From CAYRGG01 sp964423745 (GTDB lineage: Bacteria; Pseudomonadota; Gammaproteobacteria; Competibacterales; Competibacteraceae): a stretch of DNA of 64,000 bases. The stretch covers positions 1-64,000 of the forward strand of contig CAYRGG010000010.1 of NCBI GenBank assembly GCA_964423745.1, given 5' to 3'. The position numbers were made by a program, and so were the translations under genes. Positions 52,660-61,799 of the stretch are shown here, in pieces. Below the pieces are notes generated by a model, which was not told where the DNA came from, did no database searches, and worked only from the letters and a program-made list of their open reading frames with translations. The stretch's first letter is position 1. Each line of letters starts with the position of its first letter.

Positions 52660-55600
52660 TTTCTCGATTGCATCTTCGCCATTGGTTATTCGTCGGTTTT
52701 ACCTTGATCTCGATTATACCGGTGCTTTTTCTAGCGCTTTGGATAAAAAAGCCCGTGCTTGAACGGGAAATCATCAAAGCCAATGAAAAACACCTTCTAA
52801 TCGCTACCAGTATCGCCCACTCGTTGGAACGCTATGCCATCGATGTGACCGCTATTTTTCGATTTGTTGTAACCAACAAATCAGCCGACATTTCAGGGTT
52901 GGATTTAGCGCCATTACTGAATCATATTCATTTACAAAAAGTCTTTCTGAGCGACTCCGAAGGCTATATCAGCAAAGAATACAGCCTTAATAAGGCTGAC
53001 AAACTCTCATCACCTTTACCAGAATCCCTTTTAAGTCAATTTCACGCAGCATTACTGTCTAACACAGCTCTTATTAATGATGTGGTATTCACTGGCGTAT
53101 TGCCGGGTCATGACGCTGAGCCAACCCTGTATCTAGTGATGCCCTTATCCCAAGGGCGGCTGGCTATAGGTGTACTCAGCACGACCTATTTTAAAGAGTT
53201 ACAACAAAGTATCTCCTTCGGCATCCGTGGACACGCCGCCATTTTCGATCATCAGGGTAAAGTAATCGCCCATCCCCGCCAAGACTGGGTTGACCATATG
53301 AAAAATCTAACCACTCTAGAGCCGGTGACACAGATGCTGGCGGGACATCGTGGTGTCACTATTTTTGATTCACCCGCGATAAATCAGCCTGTGGTGGCGG
53401 GTTACACCACGGTGCCCAAGCTCGGCTGGGGTGTGATGATCCCCCAGCCCATGTCGGAACTACAGCGTAGTGCTGCAGATCTCGCCAAAATAACCTTTGA
53501 GATCGTTCTACTAGGCTTACTGGGTGCAGGTATCCTAAGTTGGTGGCTGGCTGGTTTTCTTTCTCAACCGGTGCTCGCCATTACCCAAGCAACCCGCAAG
53601 TTATCGGCGGGTCAGTCTATCATACCCATTAGATCCGCGCCGACGACACCCATCGAGTTACATGGTCTCATAGAATCTTTTAACAGCATGGTTGATAAAA
53701 TTGTTACCACGAGTCATGCCCTTGAAGAAAAAACCACGCTTTTGCAGACCACGTTAGATAACGTATCCGAGGGCATTACCCTAATAGACAAAAAGGGGCA
53801 TTTAATTTTATGCAACCGACGGTTTACTGAATTTTTTCAACTTCCTGCGGAATTGGCGTTAAGCGCCTCATTATCTGCCACGAAACCCTTTATCGATAAA
53901 ACCAGTCCAGATAATTCCAACCATCTGTCAGCGGTCCTCGATGCTCAGGGGCAACGTCGCTTAAAAAAACTGCTCTACGATAACGTGGATGTCTTCAAAC
54001 ACCAGGTTGAACCAGATGGACGAGTCATCGAGCGGCACCGCAATGCGCTACCCCATGACGGATGGGTTATGTCCTATATCGACGTGACTGAGCGGGAACG
54101 GCTAGAAGAAACTTTGCGCACGCTACACACCATTAGCACAAGCCAAACCTTATGTTTTCTCGATCGTGTTAAAGCTTTATTGGAAACCGGAAGCCGCCAA
54201 TTTAATCTCCCTATGGGTATTTTGTCCCATGTGCAAGAGGAACGTTACCATATTATTCAGGCTATCAGTCCCGACCAATCTCTTATTGCCGGCATGAAAA
54301 TGGCCCTTGGCAACACCTATTGCCGTGAGACCCTGCAATCCAAAGATCCCATTGGTTTTGAAAACGCCAGTGAATCCACTTGGCGAACTCATCCCTGTTT
54401 TGAGGCATTCAAATTGGAAGCCTATTTGGGAATTCCTGTCATCGCCGGTGGTCTGCTTTACGGCACCCTCAACTTTTCCAGTCTCACGCCCCATCCGGTA
54501 CACTTCTCCTCCACGGATAAAGAGCTGATCAAATTAATGGCCCAATGGGTAGGCAGTGAAATCAGCAGACAACAAGCGGAACAAGCCCTGTTCGAAGAAA
54601 AAGAACGTGCCCAAGTCACCCTGAAATCCATTGGCGATGCGGTGATCACCACCACCGCTGATGGCAACGTCGACTACCTTAATCCCATGGCAGAAAGACT
54701 AACAGGCTGGTTACTCAAGGAGGCGAAAGGTCACTCTCTAGAAAAAATTTTTCCTTTGTTAGCAGAGAAGCAAAAAGAAAATCTTGGAGACCCGGTGTTA
54801 GACACCCATCCCGCCGCGATAAAAAGTCAAACGCAGGTATTAATACACCGGAATGGACAACGCCAAATCATCGAAGCCAGTTACTCGGCTATCAGCGATA
54901 AGACAGGGGAGTTATTAGGTCAAGTGGTGGTTTTCCGGGATGTCACCGAGGCCCGTCAACTGGCCCAGCAAATGGTTCATCAAGCCACCCATGATGCCCT
55001 CACCGGTCTTGTGAATCGACGTGAGTTTGAACGCCGGTTAGAACGGGTATTGGAGACGGCGCAAACCGATGGCGTGGAACACGCCCTCTGCTATGTGGAT
55101 CTTGATCAGTTTAAGGTTATTAACGACACCTGCGGTCATATCGCTGGTGACGCCCTGCTCCGTCAACTGGGGACGCTTTTGCCAACCAAGATTCGTAAAC
55201 GAGATACGTTAGCACGGCTAGGCGGCGATGAGTTTGGCGTGTTGATGGAGCACTGTTCCTTGAACCAGGCGCGGCGCGTGGCCAATGCTATTCTTAGAAC
55301 GTTAGAGGACTACCGTTTTATCTGGAATGGTAACAGCTTCAGCATCGGCGCCAGTATCGGATTAGTGCCCATCACTGTGGGTAGCAACAGTATTACATTT
55401 CTCTTAAGCGCGGCGGATAGCGCCTGTTATGCGGCGAAAGAGCGAGGTCGGCACCGCATTAGCGTCTATCACGAAGGCGACGAAGAATTGGCTAAACGCC
55501 AGGGTGAGATGCAATGGGCTGCACGACTTCCTCGCGCTCTTGAAACCAATCGTTTTCGGCTTTACTACCAACCCATTGTGGCTTTAAATGGGGCTCATAC

Positions 55601-56258
55601 CCAAGGCCATCATTACGAGTTACTGCTGCGTATGGAAGGTGAAGACGGTCAACTGGTGCTTCCAGGGGCCTTTCTGCCTGCTGCTGAGCGCTACGGTTTT
55701 AGCACCAAACTCGATCGTTGGGTTATTCGGTTAGCGTTAAACTGGCTGCAGGAACATAGTCAGCAGTTGGACCAACTTACCCTATGCTCCATCAACCTCT
55801 CGGGTCATTCTTTAGGGGACGACGCTTTTCTTGAAGACCTGGTCACGTCAGTTAAACAAACTGAGATACCTGCTCAAAAAATCTGTTTTGAGATTACCGA
55901 GACCGCCGCTATCACTAATTTGTCTAACGCTACCCGTTTTATAAAAACCCTCAAATCCAGGGGCTGCCAATTTGCCCTGGATGATTTTGGTAGCGGGCTT
56001 TCGTCCTTTGCTTATTTAAAAAACTTACCGGTGGACTTTTTGAAGATCGACGGGCTATTTGTGAAAGATATTGCCAGGGACCCCCTGGATTTAGCGTTAG
56101 TCAAATCCATCAATGACATCGGTCATGTAATGGGTAAAAAAACCATTGCCGAATTTGTCGAAAACAAGGCCGTGTTGGAAAAAATACAGGCCATTGGTGT
56201 CGATTATGGGCAAGGTTTTGGCATTGGCCGACCCCGGCCTATTGAAGATATGTTGTAA
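52656..56258 (+). CDS. Membrane GGDEF-EAL protein with sensor, PAS and GAF domains
   Basis: Turns over c-di-GMP. From the ATG at 52656 (MISRLHLRHWLFVGF), overlapping lpxB by 4 bp, it has 1200 residues. Order: membrane helix, periplasmic Cache-type sensor (about residues 35-280), second helix, HAMP, PAS, GAF, PAS, GGDEF, EAL. The GGDEF signature (RLGGDEFG) is intact with an RxxD inhibitory site (RKRD) five residues before it. The EAL signature reads ELLLR instead of EALLR, but DDFGSGLSSFAYLKNLPVDFLKIDG and the later FVENK-type motif are present, so it may still act as a phosphodiesterase. The net activity cannot be predicted. Its end is 2 bp from the convergent antiporter gene. Confidence 0.93.
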   Translation: MISRLHLRHWLFVGFTLISIIPVLFLALWIKKPVLEREIIKANEKHLLIATSIAHSLERYAIDVTAIFRFVVTNKSADISGLDLAPLLNHIHLQKVFLSDSEGYISKEYSLNKADKLSSPLPESLLSQFHAALLSNTALINDVVFTGVLPGHDAEPTLYLVMPLSQGRLAIGVLSTTYFKELQQSISFGIRGHAAIFDHQGKVIAHPRQDWVDHMKNLTTLEPVTQMLAGHRGVTIFDSPAINQPVVAGYTTVPKLGWGVMIPQPMSELQRSAADLAKITFEIVLLGLLGAGILSWWLAGFLSQPVLAITQATRKLSAGQSIIPIRSAPTTPIELHGLIESFNSMVDKIVTTSHALEEKTTLLQTTLDNVSEGITLIDKKGHLILCNRRFTEFFQLPAELALSASLSATKPFIDKTSPDNSNHLSAVLDAQGQRRLKKLLYDNVDVFKHQVEPDGRVIERHRNALPHDGWVMSYIDVTERERLEETLRTLHTISTSQTLCFLDRVKALLETGSRQFNLPMGILSHVQEERYHIIQAISPDQSLIAGMKMALGNTYCRETLQSKDPIGFENASESTWRTHPCFEAFKLEAYLGIPVIAGGLLYGTLNFSSLTPHPVHFSSTDKELIKLMAQWVGSEISRQQAEQALFEEKERAQVTLKSIGDAVITTTADGNVDYLNPMAERLTGWLLKEAKGHSLEKIFPLLAEKQKENLGDPVLDTHPAAIKSQTQVLIHRNGQRQIIEASYSAISDKTGELLGQVVVFRDVTEARQLAQQMVHQATHDALTGLVNRREFERRLERVLETAQTDGVEHALCYVDLDQFKVINDTCGHIAGDALLRQLGTLLPTKIRKRDTLARLGGDEFGVLMEHCSLNQARRVANAILRTLEDYRFIWNGNSFSIGASIGLVPITVGSNSITFLLSAADSACYAAKERGRHRISVYHEGDEELAKRQGEMQWAARLPRALETNRFRLYYQPIVALNGAHTQGHHYELLLRMEGEDGQLVLPGAFLPAAERYGFSTKLDRWVIRLALNWLQEHSQQLDQLTLCSINLSGHSLGDDAFLEDLVTSVKQTEIPAQKICFEITETAAITNLSNATRFIKTLKSRGCQFALDDFGSGLSSFAYLKNLPVDFLKIDGLFVKDIARDPLDLALVKSINDIGHVMGKKTIAEFVENKAVLEKIQAIGVDYGQGFGIGRPRPIEDML

Positions 56259-56260
56259 CC

Positions 56261-57520
56261 TCAATCTTCGAGCTCATGACGCAAGGTTATATGATTTTGC
56301 CGCCGTTTTGAGTCGAGAAGACGCATAACCGGTGTGGTGACTACCCCATGCAACAAAATAGACAAAAGGACAACTAAACCCACCACTGCCCAAAGCGGTT
56401 TGGCATCTAGAAAATAAACATGATTGAGGGCATAGGCTAAGTAATAAAAAGAGCCAATGCCACGAATTCCAAAAAAGCTGATAACCAATTGTTCCTTCCA
56501 AGGTAGCCCAGATCCTATCAGGCTTATAAGACCCGCCAAAGGTCTAATGAAAAAAAGAAAAATAAACGCCACCAGCATGTCTGTCCAGGTTAAAGCTTCC
56601 AGCAGATCACCGGCGAGAGCGCCGCCAAATAAAACTAGCAACACCATCATTAGGAGTTTTTCCATCTCTTCTGAAAAATCGTGTAATTTTCTATGGTAAT
56701 GATGGGATCGCTCTTTGGCGCGTAAGGTTAAAGCCGCGACAAACACAGCCAAAAAACCATAACCGTGAATCAATTCAGTCACACCGTAGGCTAAAAAAGT
56801 CACCCCTAGAGCAACAAAACCCGTTCCTGTCCGAGCGATTTGGCTGTGTTCCGGCAGACGAAAAGCTAAAACACCCGTTATGTATCCAATGACCAAACCT
56901 CCAACAGTACCGACGGCTATCTGCCATAGCACATCGATGGCAAACCATTCCAGCAAAAGTTCAGAGAAACTGCCGGAAACAGCTACCGCGATGGCCAAAT
57001 AAGTGAAAGGAAAAGCGAGACCATCGTTAAGCCCCGCTTCCGAGGTCAGACAAAAACGCACCTCGTCTTCCTGTTCAGACCCTGGTGGACCCAATTGAAC
57101 ATCGGCCGCCAACACAGGGTCAGTAGGCGCCAAGACGGCGCCTAACAACAGAGATGCAGCCGCCGTCAGCTGTAACACCCACCAGCCTAAACAAGCAACA
57201 CCCGCAATGGAAAGGGGCATGGTAATCGCCAACAGCCGCCAAGTCAGCATCCAGCGCCGCCAACCTACCGGGCGATTCATTTTTAAACCTGCGCCCATCA
57301 GTGAAATGATCACCGCCAGTTCCGTCAGACGTTCGGCGAGTTCAGGATATTGAAATGGAGAAGGTATGGGACCAAATCCGGGTAATTTAAAAAGACAAAA
57401 TCCAAATGCGACAAAAAGAATTGGCATTGATAAAGGCAAATATTGTAGAAGCATAGGCAGCCACGCCAATGCTAGAATGACTATTCCTAAAGACGATAGT
57501 AAAACTATATAGGGATCCAT
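56261..57520 (-). CDS. Cation:proton antiporter (CPA1 family)
   Basis: Exchanges Na+ or K+ for protons across the inner membrane. I start at the ATG at 57520 (MDPYIVLLSSLG), preceded by GAGAG; the frame is open to 57643 with a basic 41-residue extension of no clear role. Of 419 residues, about 12 membrane helices are seen, with the family motif LLLGAVLAPTDPVLAADVQLG and the ND-type pair in SEAGLNDGLAFPFTYLAI. The ion specificity is unknown. It is convergent with the GGDEF-EAL gene. Confidence 0.88.
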   Translation of the reverse strand: MDPYIVLLSSLGIVILALAWLPMLLQYLPLSMPILFVAFGFCLFKLPGFGPIPSPFQYPELAERLTELAVIISLMGAGLKMNRPVGWRRWMLTWRLLAITMPLSIAGVACLGWWVLQLTAAASLLLGAVLAPTDPVLAADVQLGPPGSEQEDEVRFCLTSEAGLNDGLAFPFTYLAIAVAVSGSFSELLLEWFAIDVLWQIAVGTVGGLVIGYITGVLAFRLPEHSQIARTGTGFVALGVTFLAYGVTELIHGYGFLAVFVAALTLRAKERSHHYHRKLHDFSEEMEKLLMMVLLVLFGGALAGDLLEALTWTDMLVAFIFLFFIRPLAGLISLIGSGLPWKEQLVISFFGIRGIGSFYYLAYALNHVYFLDAKPLWAVVGLVVLLSILLHGVVTTPVMRLLDSKRRQNHITLRHELED

Positions 57521-57666
57521 ATATCTCGCTCTCAATCCTGATGTGACTACCCTTTCAAGCAGGACTCTTGCTGCTCGTTGCAAAGGTCCCCGTAAGTACT
57601 TTCCTATGGAGGCGGCCTTAGAAGCTGTTTCACGAGCAAGCATATGTATTTTGAAGCTTAAAAATC

Positions 57667-58104
57667 TTATTTATTAATTCTTCTAATAGGTATTTCCATC
57701 TCTTTTTCTTGGTAGTGAAACTCAGGCTGTTCAGCGAGTTCTTGCTGAGTTCCGGCGTAGACGATGATACCTTTTTGCGGATCAATATGAAGTCCCTCGT
57801 AAGAAATAGCGACTAACTTTTCACCTAACCCTAAAAAACCCCCCACAGAGACAACCACGCGAACCACCTGGTCATCTTTAGTGATGATTAAGTCTTCGAC
57901 TTGACCAATGAATTCACCTTGCGGATTTTGTATTTCCCTACCAAGAAGCTGAGTCACTCTAAACAGATACTCAGATGAAGTGTTTTTTGTTCTCTGATCA
58001 ATCGTCGGCGGTTGTGATTGTCGTTGAGCAAATACTGTGTCTTGAGCAAAAACAACACTTCCTAGAAAAACCATAATACTCATCAATGCAAGGAAGTTTT
58101 TCAT
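57667..58104 (-). CDS. Secreted PRC-barrel domain protein
   Basis: A 145-residue protein with a signal peptide (cleavage near VFAQ-DTV or VFAQ-RQS) and one PRC-barrel domain (VTQLLGREIQNPQGEFIGQVEDLIITKDDQVVRVVVSVGGFLGLGEKLVAISYEGL, shown here only to locate it: residues about 50-105). PRC-barrel proteins of this secreted type are often linked with stress or envelope. The gene lies upstream of the antiporter on the same strand. Confidence 0.8.
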   Translation of the reverse strand: MKNFLALMSIMVFLGSVVFAQDTVFAQRQSQPPTIDQRTKNTSSEYLFRVTQLLGREIQNPQGEFIGQVEDLIITKDDQVVRVVVSVGGFLGLGEKLVAISYEGLHIDPQKGIIVYAGTQQELAEQPEFHYQEKEMEIPIRRINK

Positions 58105-58522
58105 GGTACAACTCGTTATTTTGATTTAGCTACAGCAATTCCCGGCTGCAAAAAATTGAACGGAGTTTGTCGACCACTTCACTGGACGGTTTCTGGCACA
58201 AAAACCTGGCCCAATGAAAATAATTTTCCCTACAAGGGATCGACGATTCTAGAACTATAATGTTTTAATTGTACAAAGCTAACGAGACGAGCGTGTATTA
58301 TGTCTGTCACCCTACCCTCCGCCATACCACCGGGCCGCATCAAGTTAACCTACGAGGATTATCAGGTCTTACCCGATGATGGCAAGCGCTATGAGATATT
58401 GACCGGAGAACTCTTTTTGGGCTTACATAAGTAATAATAATGGGGAATTATTCACCAACGGTTTGGTCGCAGTAAATGAAATTAAGTTCGCCAATTTAGT
58501 CAATTTAATTGAGAGTAAAACC
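58105..58522. other. Intergenic region before pqqA, with a gene remnant
   Basis: About 420 bases. A TATAAT at 58256-58261 without a good -35 box precedes a truncated Uma2 gene (58300-58434). The rest, up to pqqA, is AT-rich with no other gene. The pqq promoter must be here or just upstream. Confidence 0.5.
58300..58434 (+). pseudogene. Truncated Uma2-family (DUF820) endonuclease gene
   Basis: A 44-codon frame reads MSVTLPSAIPPGRIKLTYEDY and then QVLPDDGKRYEILTGELFL, the standard N-terminus of Uma2 proteins (LTYEDYLxLPDDGKRYELIDGEL). It then ends at TAA after LGLHK, where an intact gene would continue for about 140 residues. It is therefore a 5' remnant. An intact but different Uma2 gene lies at 63111-63707, beyond the pqq operon. 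Confidence 0.8.
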
Positions 58523-58717
58523 ATGAATGTACAAATTAACGCTTATTCTCTGGCCACAACGCAAAACACCCATGACACCAATTCCCCTCAACAGATAACA
58601 GGTTCAAAACCTGTTTCTGCGTCGGTTAGGAAACAAACAGCGGTCTGGGAATCGCCAACGGTTGAGGCGTTTGACCTTTGTATGGAAGTAACCGCCTATT
58701 TTCAACAGGGCAAGTGA
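58523..58717 (+). CDS. pqqA: PqqA, coenzyme PQQ precursor peptide (extended form)
   Basis: Ribosomal peptide whose Glu and Tyr are joined by PqqE and become PQQ. The C-terminus VWESPTVEAFDLCMEVTAYF has the required E-V-T-x-Y (E55 and Y59 from the ATG at 58523), followed by only five residues. At 64 residues it is much longer than the usual 22-30; the first 40 residues are polar and Thr/Gln/Ser-rich. A GAGAG lies about 8 nt before 58523; the frame is open to GTG/ATG-type starts at 58463. It is the first gene of the pqq operon, 18 bp before pqqB. Confidence 0.88.
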   Translation: MNVQINAYSLATTQNTHDTNSPQQITGSKPVSASVRKQTAVWESPTVEAFDLCMEVTAYFQQGK

Positions 58718-58735
58718 TTGTAGGCCATTTATTTT

Positions 58736-59650
58736 ATGCAGATACGTATTCTTGGGGCTGCCGCAGGGGGTGGCTTTCCCCAATGGAATTGCCATTGTCC
58801 TGGGTGCCAGGCGGTTCGCGCAGGTCAGCCTGGCGTCCATGCTCGCACCCAGTCTTCCCTCGCCATTCGGGGTAGCTCTGGTCCCTGGTTCTTAGTCAAT
58901 GCGTCGCCGGATGTCCGCCACCAGCTTGAGCAACTGCGCCAGCAACCCTCCACCGCCGTCCGCTCAAGCCCTGTTGCAGGGGTGGTGTTGACCGATGCAG
59001 AAATTGACCACACCGCTGGGCTGCTGATTCTCCGGGAATCCCCGCAACCACTCCTGGTGTACAGTACCGACACCGTGCGGCAGGCGTTGACGGACGCTTT
59101 TCCCCTACTGCGGGTACTGGAAGATTACTGTGGGGTCATTTGGTCTGCGCTTAAACCCGGTTTTTCTTTCAACTTAGAAAACCATGGTGATGCTTGTTTA
59201 GCGGTGGAAGTCTTCTCGTTAGGCGCTAAACCTCCTAAATATAAGCGTGCTGCCTCTCCGGTAAAAGGCGATTGGGTGGTGGGGTTGACGTTTCGAGATC
59301 CCGCCAGCGGTGGTGTGCTTACCTACGCGCCAGGGATTGCAGAATGGTCTCCATCGCTGCTGGAGCGGTTAGCGACGAGCGATTGCATCTTAGTGGATGG
59401 CACCTGTTGGCAAGATGATGAACTGTCGGAATTGGGTATCTCAACCCGCACGGCCAGAACCATGGGTCATCTACCCCTTGCCGGAACCGACGGAAGCCTA
59501 GCGCATCTCGCCGAGCTATTTCGGCCCCGCAAGATTCTCGTCCATATTAACAACACTAACCCTATTCTTAGGGCTGATTCAGCGGCACGCCAAGCGGTCG
59601 AAGCTGCTGGAGTAGAAGTCGGGTACGACGGACTCACCATCGAGTTGTAA
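58736..59650 (+). CDS. pqqB: PQQ biosynthesis protein PqqB
   Basis: Metallo-beta-lactamase-fold enzyme, thought to hydroxylate a Tyr intermediate in PQQ synthesis. The 304-residue protein begins MQIRILGAAAGGGFPQWNCHCPGCQ, has the metal motif DAEIDHTAGLLILRE, and SLAHLAELFRPRKILVHINNTNPIL near the end, all standard. It is followed by pqqC after 21 bp. Confidence 0.97.
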   Translation: MQIRILGAAAGGGFPQWNCHCPGCQAVRAGQPGVHARTQSSLAIRGSSGPWFLVNASPDVRHQLEQLRQQPSTAVRSSPVAGVVLTDAEIDHTAGLLILRESPQPLLVYSTDTVRQALTDAFPLLRVLEDYCGVIWSALKPGFSFNLENHGDACLAVEVFSLGAKPPKYKRAASPVKGDWVVGLTFRDPASGGVLTYAPGIAEWSPSLLERLATSDCILVDGTCWQDDELSELGISTRTARTMGHLPLAGTDGSLAHLAELFRPRKILVHINNTNPILRADSAARQAVEAAGVEVGYDGLTIEL

Positions 59651-59671
59651 GGCATTATTCGGAGGCATCCC

Positions 59672-60391
59672 ATGGGCCAACCTGCTGAGCCGAAACAAAT
59701 ACCCTGGACGAAACCAGAGTTTGAAGGTGCTCTCCATGCGCAGCGATCCCGTTATCATCATCTTCATCCGTTTCATCAACGCATGAATGCCGGGGCTTTG
59801 ACGCCCCCAGAAATTCGCCGCTGGGTGGCCAACCGATTTTATTATCAAAGGAGTATTCCCCTAAAGGACGCTGCGATTTTGGCCAATTGCCCTCACCAGG
59901 ATATCAGGCGGGCGTGGATTCAGCGTATTATTGACCATGATGGGCGCGAGGTTGGCGAAGGTGGCATCGAAGCCTGGCTAAAGCTAGGCGAGGCAGTAGG
60001 GCTACCTAGAGAAGAACTTCAAGACGAGCGGCACGTCTTACCCGGTGTTCGCTACGCAGTGGATGCCTATGTCAATTTTTGTCGCAGACAACCGTGGGTA
60101 GTCGCGATTGCCGCCTCTCTCACCGAGTTGTTTGGTCCCGACGCCATGCAGGTACGTTTAGCCGCATTGGAGTCTCACTATGCCTGGATCGATCCGGCCG
60201 GATTTGACTACTTCCGAACACGGCTAAGGCAAGCCCCTCGGGATGCCCGCTATGCCCTCGATACAGTGTTGCAGCACTGCCAAACCCACCAAGCGCAAAA
60301 ACAGGCGGTGCAGGCGTTAGCTTTCAAAAGTGATCTCCTTTGGAGCCAGCTGGATGCCATTGAACGCGGCGAGACGCGACCCCAGGAGTAA
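59672..60391 (+). CDS. pqqC: Pyrroloquinoline-quinone synthase PqqC
   Basis: Final step of PQQ synthesis: cofactor-free eight-electron oxidation and ring closure of AHQQ. The 239-residue helical protein contains YHHLHPFHQRMNAG, NRFYYQRSIPLKDAAILANC, RIIDHDG and YVNFCRRQPW, with the active-site His, Tyr and Arg residues in place. It has a normal length and lies 15 bp before pqqD. Confidence 0.97.
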   Translation: MGQPAEPKQIPWTKPEFEGALHAQRSRYHHLHPFHQRMNAGALTPPEIRRWVANRFYYQRSIPLKDAAILANCPHQDIRRAWIQRIIDHDGREVGEGGIEAWLKLGEAVGLPREELQDERHVLPGVRYAVDAYVNFCRRQPWVVAIAASLTELFGPDAMQVRLAALESHYAWIDPAGFDYFRTRLRQAPRDARYALDTVLQHCQTHQAQKQAVQALAFKSDLLWSQLDAIERGETRPQE

Positions 60392-60406
60392 TTCATCGAG
60401 GCTAAG

Positions 60407-60697
60407 ATGACAGTAGAACCTACCGATCTATCCCTCGATCATTTGCGGTTTGCGCCAGGCGTCCGTTTACATTGGAGTGCAGTAAGACAACAACATTGGT
60501 TATTGTTTCCAGAAGGCGCTTTGGCCCTAAACACCTCTGCGGCGGCTATTGTGAGCTGCTGCGATGGTCAGCACAGGTTAGATGGTCTAGTTACCGCCCT
60601 GCAAACCCAGTTCCAACACGTTAACGTCAGCGAAATCGAGGAATTGCTGGTGCACCTCATGGACCGAGGGTTATTAAGGAACCCGGTACAACCATGA
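60407..60697 (+). CDS. pqqD: PQQ peptide chaperone PqqD
   Basis: Binds PqqA and presents it to PqqE. The 96-residue protein has RFAPGVRLHWSAVRQQHWLLFPEGALALN and a C-terminal winged-helix part (EIEELLVHLMDRGLL), typical of the RRE-like family. It is a separate gene, not fused to pqqC or pqqE, and overlaps pqqE by 4 bp. Confidence 0.95.
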   Translation: MTVEPTDLSLDHLRFAPGVRLHWSAVRQQHWLLFPEGALALNTSAAAIVSCCDGQHRLDGLVTALQTQFQHVNVSEIEELLVHLMDRGLLRNPVQP

Positions 60698-61788
60698 CCA
60701 TCGACCGCCCTTTAAGTCTGATTGCAGAACTTACCTATCGCTGCCCACTGCGCTGTCCCTATTGTTCAAATCCGCTGAACTATCGCGATAATGCGTATCG
60801 TCAAGAGCTTACGACACAGCAATGGCTTGAGGTGATTCAACAAGCAGCGGCACTGGGCATTTTACAGCTGGGTTTTACTGGCGGGGAACCCTTGCTAAGG
60901 TCCGATTTAGAGATGATGGTGGAAGCGGCGGCAACGACAGGGATATATACCAGTTTAATCACCGCAGGGAACTTATTGACGAAAGAGCGGGCTGCACGAC
61001 TGCGAGCCTGTGGGTTGGATCATGTGCAGATCAGTGTGCAAGATAGCCAGGCTAACGCATCAGATGCCATGGCAGGCGTCCGTTCCTTCGAAAAAAAATT
61101 GGCGGCAGCTCGATGGGTCAAAGAACTCGGCTTTCCCTTAACCATCAACGTGGTTTTGCATCGGCAAAATCTAGACCGGATTGAAGAGATTATAGAACTC
61201 TGTATACGTCTACAGGCGGATCGCGTGGAATTGGCCAATACGCAGTATTACGGTTGGGCGCTCCACAACCGGGCGTCACTCTTGCCGACCCATACACAAT
61301 TACAGCACACGCAAGACGTGGTTGCGAATGCCCAGCAGCAGCGCCCTTTCCCCATGGGTCTGGTGTATGTGCTGCCTGATTACTACACACAATACCCTAA
61401 GCCGTGCATGGGGGGCTGGGGACAAAAAGCTATGGTAGTGGCACCCCATGGAGAGGTTTTGCCTTGCCAGGTGGCCAAATCCATTCCAGACTTAAATTTT
61501 GCTAACGTGCGCGACCATGAGCTGGAGTGGATTTGGTTCGAATCAGAGTCTTTTAATCGCTTCCGTGGTACGGAGTGGATGGCGGAACCCTGCCGGAGTT
61601 GTCCCCGTAAAACCATTGACTTTGGCGGATGCCGCTGCCAAGCCCTGTTACTGACAGGGAATGCCACAGCGACAGACCCTGCCTGCCATTTATCACCGGA
61701 TCATCATGTGATTGTTGCAGCCCAGGAACAGGCGAAAACCCAAACACCACTGCCTTTGGCATACCGCTCAGTCCAAAAACGCCCATAG
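60694..61788 (+). CDS. pqqE: PqqA peptide cyclase PqqE (radical SAM)
   Basis: Forms the Glu-Tyr carbon-carbon bond in PqqA. The 364-residue protein has the radical-SAM cluster CPLRCPYC (C17, C21, C24), GFTGGEPLLRSDLE, and a C-terminal SPASM region with CMGGWG, LPCQVAK and CRSCPRKTIDFGGCRCQ for auxiliary iron-sulfur clusters. It overlaps pqqD as ATGA. The dehydrogenase gene follows 11 bp later. Confidence 0.97.
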   Translation: MTIDRPLSLIAELTYRCPLRCPYCSNPLNYRDNAYRQELTTQQWLEVIQQAAALGILQLGFTGGEPLLRSDLEMMVEAAATTGIYTSLITAGNLLTKERAARLRACGLDHVQISVQDSQANASDAMAGVRSFEKKLAAARWVKELGFPLTINVVLHRQNLDRIEEIIELCIRLQADRVELANTQYYGWALHNRASLLPTHTQLQHTQDVVANAQQQRPFPMGLVYVLPDYYTQYPKPCMGGWGQKAMVVAPHGEVLPCQVAKSIPDLNFANVRDHELEWIWFESESFNRFRGTEWMAEPCRSCPRKTIDFGGCRCQALLLTGNATATDPACHLSPDHHVIVAAQEQAKTQTPLPLAYRSVQKRP

Positions 61789-61799
61789 GAAAGCGAACC

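Noticed and set aside
58256..58261. TATAAT as promoter of the Uma2 remnant or pqqA
   Set aside because: No acceptable -35 element at 16-18 bp; AT-rich chance match is likely.
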